From the NCBI RefSeq assembly GCF_014384765.1, contig NZ_JACRSP010000004.1, positions 62,001 to 126,000 on the forward strand: 64,000 nucleotides of DNA, written 5' to 3'. The notes beneath the pieces were generated by a model. That model had not been told where the DNA came from and made no database searches. It saw nothing but the letters and a program-made list of their open reading frames with translations. Each line of letters opens with the position of its first letter. Position 1 is the stretch's first letter. A program made the translations under genes and the position numbers. Origin of the DNA: Feifania hominis. Its GTDB lineage: Bacteria; Bacillota; Clostridia; Oscillospirales; Feifaniaceae. Shown here piece by piece: positions 22,503-32,358 of the stretch.

Positions 22503-24458
22503 ATGGCTCAAAAGAGGGCTGGCACGAAGAAAAAGCCCGCCGATGCAAGGCAGGCCAGGCCAACGGAAGCCAAAGACGGCAATAAGCCGCTTTCCTATTA
22601 TTTCGCCGCAGTGCTTCGCACGGCGCTCCGGGTAATTTACCGCACCGGTATGTGGGAGCGAAAGACCCTGAGGCGAATCGCCAGGAAGACAAAGCGCCTG
22701 TGGAATCGTGTAAAATACCAGATTCTCGTGCTGCTCGGGCGCAAGCCGAAGATCGAGACCTATCAGGCAAAGCGTCGCATACCGACCCTGTTTGAAGAGG
22801 AAAAGCAGCCGGCGCTCGAAAACCGCGCGAGCAAAACCGAGTACGCCCACGTCTACGAAAAGGCCGCCGACAGGGCGGCGGAGAAGACGGTACAGGCTCC
22901 CGTCGCGGCTGCCGCGACGCAGGTACAAGCCGCACCGCAAGTAGCCGCACCGCAGGTGCAGGCTGAAGCGCAGACGCAGGCTGCGCCGCAGGCGCCCGCC
23001 GAACCGCGCGTACCGGTTTATCAGCGCCTGTTCATTGCCTTTCTCTCTCTGATTTCGGGCTATCCGAAAGAGGAGATCACTCTGCCGCTCTCCGCATCCA
23101 TGCGCAAAAAGTGCCTGCATGCGACGGTGGCGCGAAGCCTCTCCTATGTGGCGCCGGTCATGGCGCTCGCTGCGCTGACTGTGCTCATCATCTCCGCGAA
23201 AGACTATACGCTCGGCGTCAAGGTTGCCATCGACGGGGAGAATGTCGCGGTTCTTCAGAGCGAGGAGCAGTACGATGAGATTCTGCTCAATGTGGAGCGG
23301 TATGTCGCCAACATCACCGGTGAATATCATCACATCGACGCTGAGCCGACTTTTCAGACCACGCTGGTCAACAAAAATCTCCTGGAGGACCACGCCGCGC
23401 TCGAGGACAAGATGATTGAGAAAGCTGGAGACGTCATCACGGAGTCCTATGGGCTCTACCTCGACGGCGAGCTCATTGCGGTCAACAGCGATGGAGCGGC
23501 CATGCAGGACGTGCTTGACGGCATTCTCGACTCCTATCGCAGCGGCGCCGAGGGCGAGCGCGTCGAATTCATTCAGAATCTGCGCATCGAGCGCGACCTG
23601 CTGCCGAAGAAACAGGAAAAATCCCTCTTTGAAATTACTCAGATGCTCACCGCGACTTCGGTCGGTGAGGTCACCTATACGGTCCAGAAAAACGATACGC
23701 TCTCCAAAATCGCCTCCAAGTGCGATATGAAGCTCACGGAGCTGACCAACCTCAACGAGGGCGTCGATCCCATGAAGCTCAAAGTCGGCATGAAACTCAC
23801 AGTGGCAAAGCCGGTGCCGGCAATTTCAGTCAAGGTGGTCAAGAACGTCACCTATGAGGAGAGCATCCCCTACGAGGTCGTCTCGTCGACCACGGGAGAC
23901 CTCTATAAGAATCAGGTCAAAGTGACAACCAAAGGCGTCAACGGCGTCGCGCAGGTGGAGGCTGAGGTCTGCCTGGTGGACAACGAGGAAGTGAGCAGAC
24001 TCGAGCTCTCGCGCACCGTAGTCTCCGAACCTGTGACACAGGTTGAGCTTCGCGGAACCAAGGCGCTGCCCGCCAAGGCGCCCACCGGCACATTCCGCCG
24101 CCCGCTCTCGGGCACGATCACGTCGCGCTTCGGCGTCAAGCGGGGCAAGAGTTACCACACCGGTCTTGACATCGCCGCCAAGCGCGGCACGGTCATCGTC
24201 GCCGCTGACGGCGGCACCGTGACCTTTGCCGGCTGGAGCGGCAACTACGGCAAGCTGGTCAAGATCGACCACGGAAACGGACTTGTGACCTATTACGCCC
24301 ACTGCGACACGTTGCTCGTCTCAAAGGGCGACAAGGTCGCCAAGGGCGAGTCCATCGCCAAGGTCGGTTCAACCGGAAACAGCACCGGCCCGCATCTGCA
24401 TTTGGAGGTGCGCAAAAATGGCAAGCCGGTCAATCCCACAAATTACGTCAATTACTAA
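22503..24458 (+). CDS. Membrane-anchored peptidoglycan endopeptidase with LysM, G5 and M23 domains
   Basis: A 651-residue cell-wall hydrolase. A ~150-residue basic cytoplasmic N-terminus with an Ala/Gln/Pro-rich stretch (around residues 120-165) precedes one membrane helix (VAPVMALAALTVLIISA, ~residue 220). The outer part has a LysM peptidoglycan-binding motif (YTVQKNDTLSKIASKCDMKL), a G5 domain, and a C-terminal M23 lysostaphin-like domain. Zinc ligands are visible in YHTGLDIAA (His, Asp) and GPHLHLEV (His-x-His). It should cut peptide cross-links at the cell surface. AAAGGAG lies eight bases before the ATG. It lies just upstream of the WalRK operon, whose relatives control such hydrolases, but it has its own promoter and structured leader. 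Confidence 0.93.
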   Translation: MAQKRAGTKKKPADARQARPTEAKDGNKPLSYYFAAVLRTALRVIYRTGMWERKTLRRIARKTKRLWNRVKYQILVLLGRKPKIETYQAKRRIPTLFEEEKQPALENRASKTEYAHVYEKAADRAAEKTVQAPVAAAATQVQAAPQVAAPQVQAEAQTQAAPQAPAEPRVPVYQRLFIAFLSLISGYPKEEITLPLSASMRKKCLHATVARSLSYVAPVMALAALTVLIISAKDYTLGVKVAIDGENVAVLQSEEQYDEILLNVERYVANITGEYHHIDAEPTFQTTLVNKNLLEDHAALEDKMIEKAGDVITESYGLYLDGELIAVNSDGAAMQDVLDGILDSYRSGAEGERVEFIQNLRIERDLLPKKQEKSLFEITQMLTATSVGEVTYTVQKNDTLSKIASKCDMKLTELTNLNEGVDPMKLKVGMKLTVAKPVPAISVKVVKNVTYEESIPYEVVSSTTGDLYKNQVKVTTKGVNGVAQVEAEVCLVDNEEVSRLELSRTVVSEPVTQVELRGTKALPAKAPTGTFRRPLSGTITSRFGVKRGKSYHTGLDIAAKRGTVIVAADGGTVTFAGWSGNYGKLVKIDHGNGLVTYYAHCDTLLVSKGDKVAKGESIAKVGSTGNSTGPHLHLEVRKNGKPVNPTNYVNY

Positions 24459-24534
24459 GACAGATCAGGAGGGCGTCGCGCTGCGGCGCCCTCTTTTCCG
24501 CAGAACATACCAGTTGAGAAAGAGCGGCCGACTG

Positions 24535-24674
24535 TTGTATAATAACTGCATATGCGGCCATTCTATGGGGCGCCCGCCCCTTGCGGAGTATGCCCCTTGC
24601 GGAGCAAGTTCCTGCGTGACGGCGGGAGATATGGCCCCATGTATCATGACCGCTTAGCGTTTGTGGTACAATAG
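24535..24674 (+). repeat. Dispersed intergenic repeat, copy 3
   Basis: A 140-base copy of the family at 21.0-21.3 kb. It starts TGTATAATAA, has GCGGCCATTCTATGG, two tandem copies of GCCCCTTGCGGAG (24577-24589 and 24592-24604), then CCTGCGTGACGGC, ATATGGCCCCATG, TATCATGACCGCTTAGCG and ends GGTACAATAG. The closing TACAAT (24667-24672) is well placed to be the -10 of the wal operon, about 30 bases before the walR start. Confidence 0.8.
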
Positions 24675-24704
24675 ACTGAGAAACACCAGTGAGGAGTGAC
24701 ACCA

Positions 24705-25403
<699 letters not shown>

Positions 25404-25437
25404 GTGAAACCGATCCGCCGCGGATGGGAGGAGTTCT

Positions 25438-27213
25438 GTGAAAAACAGCCTGCAGCTAAAACTGGTGCTGATCCTGGTCATTTTGACTCTGTCGGTCATG
25501 TGCGTTGTCGGCACGGTGCTCGTCAACAGCACCACCGACTTCTACCACGAGGACTTCACCAAGCAGATTCAGACCGTATTTGACGATTCCGATTTTCAGG
25601 CGATCGTGCGCGGCTCGGCGTCGTCGGTCAACACGGCCGACGATCTCTACCGGAAGATCTCGCTGTACGCCTCGCAGCTCGGCATTGACACCTACCGCAA
25701 TTTCTATGTGCTCGACGCCGGGGGAGGATTTCTTGCGGGGACAAACACCGACCTCGGCCAGTCGCTTGCAAAGTCGGCGAATCTGCTCGCCGCGATGAAC
25801 GGCGAGACGGGCGCGCGGGTCTCGGCGGCCTACCCCTATATGGACTATGCGTGGCCTGTCAGCGAGGGCGACGGCTACATCATCTACATCAAGGACACCA
25901 AGGAGGAGATCCGCGACCTGGTCTGGGTCATGGTGGTCATCATCATCGAGACCCTGTTTGTGGGCCTGATCATCGCGCTGATTCTCTCGGTCTTCCTGGC
26001 CAAGACCATCACAAATCCGATTGAGAACATCACCTATGGCGCGAGCAAGATCGCGGCGGGCGACTTCTCCTATCAGCTTCCGGTCAAGTCGAGCGACGAG
26101 ATCGGTACGCTGACAAGGACTTTCAACAACATGGCGGGCGTCCTCAAGGATACGCTCGAGGACATCGACCGCGAGCGAAACAAGCTCAAGACCACTCTTT
26201 TGTACCTCAGCGACGGTGTCACGGCCTTTGACCGCGAGGGAGTCCTCATCCACATCAACAAGGCGGCGCTCGCCATGCTCGGGCAGGACTGGCGCGAGAG
26301 CGAGAGCACGTTCGGCGAGGTCTTTGCGGCTCTGCCGGAGGCGGATTTTGAGAAAGTGCGCCAGACGGAAAATTTCACCACGCTCTTTGAGATCGGCCAG
26401 AAGAAGCTGCGCGTCAACTTTGCCCCGTTTGACGCCTCGCCCGCCGAGGGCGACAGCGCCCAGATGGCGGGCGGCGTGGTGGCGATCATCCACGACGTCA
26501 CCGAGGAACAGCGCCTGGAGCAGTCGCGCCGCGACTTCATCGCCAACGTCTCGCACGAGCTGCGCACGCCGCTCGCCAACATCAAGGGCTACACCGAGAC
26601 GGTGCTCGACACGCCGGATCTCACAGGGGAGGAGCGCGAGCGCTTTTTGAGCGTGGTCACGGGTGAAGCCGACCGCATGGCGCGCATCGTCAAGGATCTT
26701 CTGGTGCTCTCGCGGCTCGACAGCAACAAGATGGACCTGCACTTTGTGCCGTTTTCGATGGAGGCGTCGCTGCGCAAGGTCTACGAGGCCATGCTCATCG
26801 ACGCGCGCAAACACGCGGTCGAGCTGACGCTTGAGATCGACCACAGCGTCAGCGAGGTAGTGGGCGACTGCGAGCGCATTGAGCAGGTGCTCGTCAACAT
26901 CATTTCAAACGCCGTGAAGTACACGCCCGAGGGCGGCGCGGTCCGTGTGGAGGCCGAACAGAGCGCCGACGCCGTATTTGTCAAAGTGACCGACAACGGC
27001 ATCGGCATTCCCAAAGAGGATCTGCCGCATGTGTTCGAGCGGTTCTACCGGGTCGACAAGGCGCGCTCGCGTGCAGCCGGCGGCACAGGTCTCGGGCTTG
27101 CGATCGCAAAGGAAATGGTCGAGGCCCACGGCGGCAGCATTGATATCAAGAGCCGACTCGGGGAGGGGACAGAGGTCTTTCTCACCTTTCCCGTACTGCA
27201 GCGGATGATCTAG
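25438..27213 (+). CDS. walK: Sensor histidine kinase WalK
   Basis: A 591-residue membrane kinase. The first membrane helix (residues ~7-28) and the second (~161-187) enclose a ~130-residue extracellular sensor. HAMP (~188-240), a PAS domain (~250-340), HisKA with the phospho-His near residue 372 (VSHELRTPLANIKGY), and an HATPase with N-box NIISNAVKYTP and G-box DNGIGIPKED follow. This is exactly the WalK domain order. GTG start with GGGAGG 11 bases upstream. It phosphorylates WalR and probably senses wall precursors or divisome state. Confidence 0.92.
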   Translation: MKNSLQLKLVLILVILTLSVMCVVGTVLVNSTTDFYHEDFTKQIQTVFDDSDFQAIVRGSASSVNTADDLYRKISLYASQLGIDTYRNFYVLDAGGGFLAGTNTDLGQSLAKSANLLAAMNGETGARVSAAYPYMDYAWPVSEGDGYIIYIKDTKEEIRDLVWVMVVIIIETLFVGLIIALILSVFLAKTITNPIENITYGASKIAAGDFSYQLPVKSSDEIGTLTRTFNNMAGVLKDTLEDIDRERNKLKTTLLYLSDGVTAFDREGVLIHINKAALAMLGQDWRESESTFGEVFAALPEADFEKVRQTENFTTLFEIGQKKLRVNFAPFDASPAEGDSAQMAGGVVAIIHDVTEEQRLEQSRRDFIANVSHELRTPLANIKGYTETVLDTPDLTGEERERFLSVVTGEADRMARIVKDLLVLSRLDSNKMDLHFVPFSMEASLRKVYEAMLIDARKHAVELTLEIDHSVSEVVGDCERIEQVLVNIISNAVKYTPEGGAVRVEAEQSADAVFVKVTDNGIGIPKEDLPHVFERFYRVDKARSRAAGGTGLGLAIAKEMVEAHGGSIDIKSRLGEGTEVFLTFPVLQRMI

Positions 27214-27231
27214 CGCCGCGGGGAGAGTCAT

Positions 27232-28656
27232 TTGAAACGAGAAGTGTTGCGAAAAAGTAAAGAGGCGGCAAAGACCGCCCTGCTGATAGCGCTGATTCTG
27301 TCGACCATACTGCTCTCGGGCAAACTGTGGGTGTACGACAGGCTCTACGACGGGAATGCTGCGGCCATTCAGACGATTCAGTCGGTCCTCTCGGCGTTCG
27401 GTCTCGACTTTCTCGCCGAGCGGCTCGATGCGCCCGGCTCCCAGAGCGAGGTGACCGACACGCCCGAGCGCTATCTCTACCCGAGCTCGGTGAGTCTGCT
27501 CGGCGAGACGCTGCGCTCAACCGCCTATTCAACCGACAGTACGGTGCAGGTCTACCCGGTCATCCGGGAGCTGATCGGCACGCTGATCGCCGGGCAGCCG
27601 GCGCAGATTGACACGCCGTTTGAAGAGCTCCTCGAGGGAGAGGGTGTCCTTGTCGACTTCGGAAGATGGATGAGCTTTGATACGCTTGCCGCGCTTTCGG
27701 GGGGCGAACGTCCGGTGCGCGACGGACTCGGTGCGCGCCATCTGCTGCTGCGGCCCGAGCAGGACGGCTTACGCTTGTTGGCGCAGGACGACCGCACGGG
27801 CGCCGTGTGGGAGTTCACAGGCGGCGTCGAGCAGCTCGAGAGCTTTGAGCAGAATCTGCTCCGCCTGAGCGACTCGGGTCTCTTTCTGCCCGCTACGCTG
27901 TATACCGGGGGACAGGGACGCCTCGGCGCGTATGTCTTTCCGAATGCTCAGGGCACTCTGCCGGGGCGTATTTTAATCGAAAACCCGATCTTCGACGGAG
28001 AGCTCAACGCGGCCGCCTCCAAGGACGTGCTCAAGGTGTTCGGCTACAACGCCGGCACGCTGCGCCGCGACACCGACCCAGACGGGACGACCATCTATGT
28101 GGAAAACTACAGCAGTCTGCGCATCAGCCCCGAGGGCGAGCTGCGCTACCGGGCCTCTCAGATCACCAAGGGGATTCCGGTGTCGCGCTATGTCGGCAAG
28201 CAGGACATCAGCGAGTACTCCTACGACGAGGTGCTCCTGGCGGCCTACCGGTTCGTCGACTCATTCCAGTCGGGCATCGTGGGCGGCGACGGGGCCGACC
28301 TGCGCTTTACGGAGAGCTGGTTTGACGCGCAGGACAACAGCCTTGTGCTCTGCTTCGACTATGTCAGCGAGGGGATCTCTCTTGAGCTTGTCAGCGGCGG
28401 CGTGTCGCAGAGCGCCGTGACGCTTCGCTACCAAAACGGCTATTTTACATCGGCGCAGATGCTCTTTCGAAGCTTCACACAAACCGATGCGGGCAAGAGC
28501 GAGCTCCTGCCCGACAAGGCCGACGAACTTCTCGGCCTTGCAGCGGGCGGTCTGCCGGCCGGGTATACCCTTGAGGCGGACTACCGGTTTGACCGGCAGA
28601 GCGTCAGCGCGGAGTTTGCCTACTTCGCGCGCCTCGCAGAGAGGAGTGAGCAGTAG
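27232..28656 (+). CDS. walH: WalH (YycH)-like regulator of WalK
   Basis: A 474-residue protein with one N-terminal membrane helix (ALLIALILSTILLSGKLWVY) and a large extracellular region, the form of YycH. In Bacillus, YycH and YycI bind WalK through their membrane helices and modulate its activity. TTG start with GGGGAGAG upstream, 18 bases after walK. The sequence family diverges fast; the call rests on length, topology, YycH-like features and position between walK and walI. Confidence 0.82.
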   Translation: MKREVLRKSKEAAKTALLIALILSTILLSGKLWVYDRLYDGNAAAIQTIQSVLSAFGLDFLAERLDAPGSQSEVTDTPERYLYPSSVSLLGETLRSTAYSTDSTVQVYPVIRELIGTLIAGQPAQIDTPFEELLEGEGVLVDFGRWMSFDTLAALSGGERPVRDGLGARHLLLRPEQDGLRLLAQDDRTGAVWEFTGGVEQLESFEQNLLRLSDSGLFLPATLYTGGQGRLGAYVFPNAQGTLPGRILIENPIFDGELNAAASKDVLKVFGYNAGTLRRDTDPDGTTIYVENYSSLRISPEGELRYRASQITKGIPVSRYVGKQDISEYSYDEVLLAAYRFVDSFQSGIVGGDGADLRFTESWFDAQDNSLVLCFDYVSEGISLELVSGGVSQSAVTLRYQNGYFTSAQMLFRSFTQTDAGKSELLPDKADELLGLAAGGLPAGYTLEADYRFDRQSVSAEFAYFARLAERSEQ

Positions 28657-29480
28657 TGGAGTGGTCAAAGGTCAAGACCATTTTGATTGTGGTTCTCCTC
28701 GTGGTAAATCTCTTCCTCGGGGTGAACATTGTGCGCAGCTACCACGCGCAAAACTATCTTCAGAGGGACTATCTTGAAAACGGCCGCACAGCGCTCAGCG
28801 CCCAGGGCCTTGTGCTCGACGATTTCACCATTCCGTCGAAAAAACCGAAGCTCTCGTCCATTCGGGTGGCGGGCGGCCTTGACAGTCTCAAACAGATCGG
28901 GTATCTTCTGCTCGACACGGACGAGGCGCAGACGCCCGGGCGGCTGGAACGCGGTGAGACCATCATGGAGAGAGACGGCGCTCTCTTCGCCGTGCGCGGT
29001 CAGCACAGCTTTCGCTATGAGGCGAACCGCTCTTTTGGCGAGGACAGCGAGAGTGCGCTTTCAAATTTTTTACAGAGTATTGGCGTTGAGAAAAGAGACT
29101 ATACTATAGTCAAACAGGATGAGGCGGGCGGTGTCTACGAGCTCGCACAGCTGCTCTCGGGCGCGGAGGTTGCCGACTGCCACATGGTTCTGCGCTTTGA
29201 TGGAGGAACGCTTTTGGAGGCCAGCGGCACCTGGATTTTCACAGGGGAACTCACCGATGAACCGGCGGAGCTTCTCGACTCGGTGGCGGCTCTGCTGGAG
29301 CTCGCCGCGGCGGCGTCCGAGCGGGGCGAGACACTGCGTCCGCTTGAGATGGAGCTCGTCTATGGCTTCACCGAGAGCGCCGGCTTCAACGTGACGACGC
29401 TTCACCCCATGTGGCGGGTCGCGTTTGACGGCGGGGTCTGCATGATCGACGCTGTGAGCGGCGGAGTGCGTTTTTCGTAG
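28656..29480 (+). CDS. walI: WalI (YycI)-like regulator of WalK
   Basis: A 274-residue single-pass protein that begins VEWSKVKTILIVVLLVVNLF, the typical YycI start (W-S-K-x-K-T-I followed by the membrane helix with VNLFL). The rest is an extracellular YycI-type domain. GTG start overlapping the last base of the walH stop; AGAGGAG is upstream. Together with WalH it tunes the kinase WalK. Confidence 0.88.
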   Translation: MEWSKVKTILIVVLLVVNLFLGVNIVRSYHAQNYLQRDYLENGRTALSAQGLVLDDFTIPSKKPKLSSIRVAGGLDSLKQIGYLLLDTDEAQTPGRLERGETIMERDGALFAVRGQHSFRYEANRSFGEDSESALSNFLQSIGVEKRDYTIVKQDEAGGVYELAQLLSGAEVADCHMVLRFDGGTLLEASGTWIFTGELTDEPAELLDSVAALLELAAAASERGETLRPLEMELVYGFTESAGFNVTTLHPMWRVAFDGGVCMIDAVSGGVRFS

Positions 29481-29496
29481 AGACGGGAAAGTAAGG

Positions 29497-29525
29497 TTGA
29501 GTTTGCCTGTCAACTGTGATACAAT
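29497..29525 (+). promoter_or_regulatory. Candidate internal promoter before murA
   Basis: TTGAGT (29497-29502) and TACAAT (29520-29525) with a 17-base spacer lie in the 72-base gap between walI and murA. They could drive murA and walJ independently of the wal promoter. Confidence 0.7.
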
Positions 29526-29552
29526 AACAATTCGTATAGGGACACAATTAGG

Positions 29553-30872
29553 ATGGTGATTGTTACGCTCGAAAAGTATGTGATTGAAGGCGGGAAACCG
29601 CTCTACGGCGACATCCAGATCAGCGGCGCGAAAAATGCCGCGGTGGCGATACTGCCCGCGACCGTGCTCATCGAGGGCGTCTGCCGGATTGAGAACATTC
29701 CGAACATACTCGATGTAAAAAAGATCGTTGACATATTGTATCAGATGGGCGCACAGGTAAGGCTCATCAACAAAAATACCATTGAAATTGACACCACCAA
29801 CATCAAGAACATGGCGCCGCCCTACGACATGGTGCGCAGCATGCGCGCGTCCTACTATCTGCTCGGGGCCATGCTCGGGCGCTTTCACGAGGCGCAGGTG
29901 GCCATGCCCGGCGGCTGCAACTTCGGTGTGCGGCCCATCGACCAGCACATCAAGGGCTTTGAGGCCATGGGCGTGTCGGTCTCGGTGGAGCCGGGCGGCC
30001 TGATCGACGCGCGCGTCGCCGAGGGCACGCTGCACGGCGGCGGTTCGATCTATCTCGACGTCGTCTCGGTTGGCGCGACCATGAACATCATGCTCGCCGC
30101 CGCGCGCGCCGAGGGGACGACCATCATCGAAAACGCGGCGAAAGAGCCCCACATCGTCGACCTCGCGAACTTCTTAAACTCCATGGGAGCGGATGTCAAG
30201 GGCGCGGGCACCGACAGCATCAAGATCAACGGCGTCAAGGCGCTTCACGGCGGCACCTACTCGATCATTCCCGACCAGATCGAGGCGGGCACCTATATGG
30301 CGCTCGCCGCGGCGACCGGCGGCGAGGTGTCGATCAACAATATTATCCCCAAGCACATGGAATCCATCACGGCGAAGCTCATCGAGATGGGCGTTGAGGT
30401 CGAGGAGGGCGACGACTCCATCGTCGTGCGCCGTGATCCGGCAAAACGGCTCGAGCGGGTCAACATCAAGACCATGCCCTACCCGGGCTTCCCGACCGAT
30501 ATGCAGCCGCAGATGGCCATTTTGCTGACGCTCGCCGACGGCATCGGCATCATCACCGAGGGCGTGTGGGACAATCGCTTCCGCTATGTGGATGAGCTCA
30601 AGCGAATGGGCGCGAACATCCAGGTTGACGGCAAGATTGCGGTCTTCGAGGGAGTGGATCACCTCATCCCGGCGCCGGTCAAGGCGTGCGATCTGCGCGC
30701 GGGTGCGGCGATGGTCATTGCCGGGCTCGTCACAAAGGGCCGCACCGAGGTTGAGGACATCTTCCACATTGAGCGCGGCTACGAGGAAATCGTGGAAAAG
30801 CTGCGCGGCGTGGGCGCAGACATCAGAAAGATCACGGTGAACGACCCGTCGGTCATCGGCAAAATCGGATAG
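29553..30872 (+). CDS. murA: UDP-N-acetylglucosamine 1-carboxyvinyltransferase (MurA)
   Basis: A 439-residue enzyme of the EPSP synthase fold that adds enolpyruvate to UDP-GlcNAc, the first committed step of peptidoglycan synthesis. The catalytic Lys-Asn pair is in ISGAKNAAVAILPA. The active-site loop reads MPGGCNFGVRPIDQHIKG, with the Cys attacked by fosfomycin present. TMPYPGFPTDMQPQ is the conserved substrate-binding block. Its place inside the wal cluster links precursor synthesis with wall homeostasis. The ribosome site before the ATG at 29553 is weak (TTAGG), so a start a few codons later is possible. Confidence 0.93.
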   Translation: MVIVTLEKYVIEGGKPLYGDIQISGAKNAAVAILPATVLIEGVCRIENIPNILDVKKIVDILYQMGAQVRLINKNTIEIDTTNIKNMAPPYDMVRSMRASYYLLGAMLGRFHEAQVAMPGGCNFGVRPIDQHIKGFEAMGVSVSVEPGGLIDARVAEGTLHGGGSIYLDVVSVGATMNIMLAAARAEGTTIIENAAKEPHIVDLANFLNSMGADVKGAGTDSIKINGVKALHGGTYSIIPDQIEAGTYMALAAATGGEVSINNIIPKHMESITAKLIEMGVEVEEGDDSIVVRRDPAKRLERVNIKTMPYPGFPTDMQPQMAILLTLADGIGIITEGVWDNRFRYVDELKRMGANIQVDGKIAVFEGVDHLIPAPVKACDLRAGAAMVIAGLVTKGRTEVEDIFHIERGYEEIVEKLRGVGADIRKITVNDPSVIGKIG

Positions 30873-30933
30873 GAAACACAGGCAGCGGGCGGCGAGAGCC
30901 CCGGCTGCCTTTTCTCTTAGAAGGAGCAAAAAC

Positions 30934-31722
30934 TTGAGATTTGTCACACTCTGCAGCGGGTCCAGCGGAAACGCAACGCTGGTCAGCCACCAAAACACCC
31001 ACATTCTCATCGACGCGGGCCTCTCGTTTCGCGCACTGAAGACGTCGCTTGCAAAGCTCGGGCTCGAGCCGCGCGATCTCACGGCGCTCTTTTTGACCCA
31101 TGAGCACTCCGACCATGTGCGCGGCGTGCCCGCCATCGCCGAGAAGACGGCCGTTCCCATCTACGGCCGGCGGGCCTCGCTCGAGGCCGTAGTCCTCGCG
31201 AGCGGCACCATAATGCCCGACCGGCTCACAGCGCTCGCCGGCGACGGCAACTTTGAAGCGGGCGAGCTCTATGTGCACCCCTTTGAGACGCCGCACGATT
31301 CGGCGGCCTGTGTGGGGTACAGCATTTTCTCACCGGACGGGCGAAAGCTCTCCCTTGTGACCGACCTCGGTTGTGTGACCGAGACAGTGGCCAAGAATCT
31401 ACATAATTCCGACTTTGTCCTCATTGAGTCCAACTACGACGAGCAGATGCTGCGCACGGGGCGCTACCCGCCCTATCTCAAGCGGCGCATCGCGTCGGAC
31501 AGCGGTCACCTTTCAAACGCCGCCTGCGCCGAAGTGGTCGAGAGCCTTGTCTGCGGCGGTACGGAGCACTTTGTGCTGGTACATCTGTCGGACAAGAACA
31601 ATCTGCCGAAGCTGGCGCTCGAGACCACCTGCCGCAGACTGATGAGCCGGGGTGTCCGCCCGGGCGAGGTGACGGTGGACATCGCACCGCGCTTTGAAAT
31701 GAGCAGGCCGTTTGATTTTTGA
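30934..31722 (+). CDS. walJ: WalJ (YycJ/VicX) metallo-beta-lactamase fold hydrolase
   Basis: A 262-residue MBL-fold protein. It begins LRFVTLCSGSSGNATLV, the YycJ start; FLTHEHSDHVRGVP has the His-x-His-x-Asp-His zinc motif, VTDLG contributes the next Asp, and LVHLSDKNN the late His. YycJ relatives are 5'-3' exonuclease-like and have been linked to DNA mismatch repair and coordination of division with replication. TTG start with AAGGAG seven bases upstream. It closes the wal cluster and is followed by a strong terminator. Confidence 0.9.
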   Translation: MRFVTLCSGSSGNATLVSHQNTHILIDAGLSFRALKTSLAKLGLEPRDLTALFLTHEHSDHVRGVPAIAEKTAVPIYGRRASLEAVVLASGTIMPDRLTALAGDGNFEAGELYVHPFETPHDSAACVGYSIFSPDGRKLSLVTDLGCVTETVAKNLHNSDFVLIESNYDEQMLRTGRYPPYLKRRIASDSGHLSNAACAEVVESLVCGGTEHFVLVHLSDKNNLPKLALETTCRRLMSRGVRPGEVTVDIAPRFEMSRPFDF

Positions 31723-31731
31723 AGAGAGAAA

Positions 31732-31763
31732 AGGAGCACACCCTGGGGTGTGCTCCTCTTTTG
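31732..31763. terminator. Bidirectional terminator after walJ
   Basis: A perfect 12-bp stem (31732-31743 with 31746-31757, AGGAGCACACCC) followed by CTTTTG on the plus strand and TTTCTCTC on the minus strand. It sits between convergent genes. Confidence 0.85.
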
Positions 31764-31786
31764 TCCGTCAAAGACCGGGGTGGGGT

Positions 31787-32200
31787 TCATGGCAGAAAGC
31801 TGCTGCCAAAGGACACGATTTTCTCGCAGGGGGCGTATTCCGCCTCATAGCATACCTCGTCGATGAAGAGAAACGGGGTGAACGCGCCGATCGTGTGCAC
31901 GGTGCCGTCCTGAAGCGTCAGGGTGTAGGTGACGAGCTGCCCGGCGTAGTGTTGGCCGCCGTTGCTCTCACGGTAGACGCGCAGCTTTTGAAGCAGCGCG
32001 GCGAGCGTCTCGAGATCGGCGGGCTCGGTGAGCTCGGTCGACCACTCCGGCGGCTGAAGCGTCAGATGCACCCCGCGGATCTTGTCGGCGGTGAGCCTGG
32101 AAAAGGGCCGCCGTCCCAGAAGAGAGCCAGACACAGCGAGCAGACAGAGCGAGATGGCAAGAAGAGCGAGCAGGATCAGAAGAATGGTTTTTCGTCTCAT
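31787..32200 (-). CDS. Small membrane-anchored protein of unknown function
   Basis: A 137-residue protein. The N-terminus RRKTILLILLALLAISLCLL is a basic start followed by one membrane helix or an uncleaved signal, then a ~110-residue extracytoplasmic domain with mixed beta-type sequence (VTYTLTLQDGTVHTIGAFTP). I do not recognise a family. The ATG at 32200 has AAGGAGG six bases upstream. It is divergent from the ECF sigma gene; the shared intergenic region has a sigma-A-unlike promoter for the sigma gene. Confidence 0.65.
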   Translation of the reverse strand: MRRKTILLILLALLAISLCLLAVSGSLLGRRPFSRLTADKIRGVHLTLQPPEWSTELTEPADLETLAALLQKLRVYRESNGGQHYAGQLVTYTLTLQDGTVHTIGAFTPFLFIDEVCYEAEYAPCEKIVSFGSSFLP

Positions 32201-32279
32201 GGCGGCCTCCTTTTGGCATACGTATGTTAGACAGTTGACACGACGCGGAAAGTTCTTCCGAAAGATTTTTTCAAAGGTT

Positions 32280-32308
32280 TGCAACATTTGCTTCTCCCGC
32301 CGCGTATA
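32280..32308 (+). promoter_or_regulatory. Candidate ECF-type (autoregulated) promoter
   Basis: TGCAACATTT at 32280-32289 and CGTATAAG at 32303-32310, with 17 bases between CAAC and CGTA. This AAC...CGT pattern resembles ECF promoters of Firmicutes and lies about 50 bases before the sigma gene, suggesting it transcribes itself. Confidence 0.6.
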
Positions 32309-32358
32309 AGGGGTGAAAACGGTTCCGGAATTCGTTTGAAACAGAGGGGGATGGCGCG

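Noticed and set aside
24696..24704. GTG at 24696 as the walR start
   Set aside because: Its G is the last base of the GAGGAG ribosome site; the GTG at 24705 has correct spacing.
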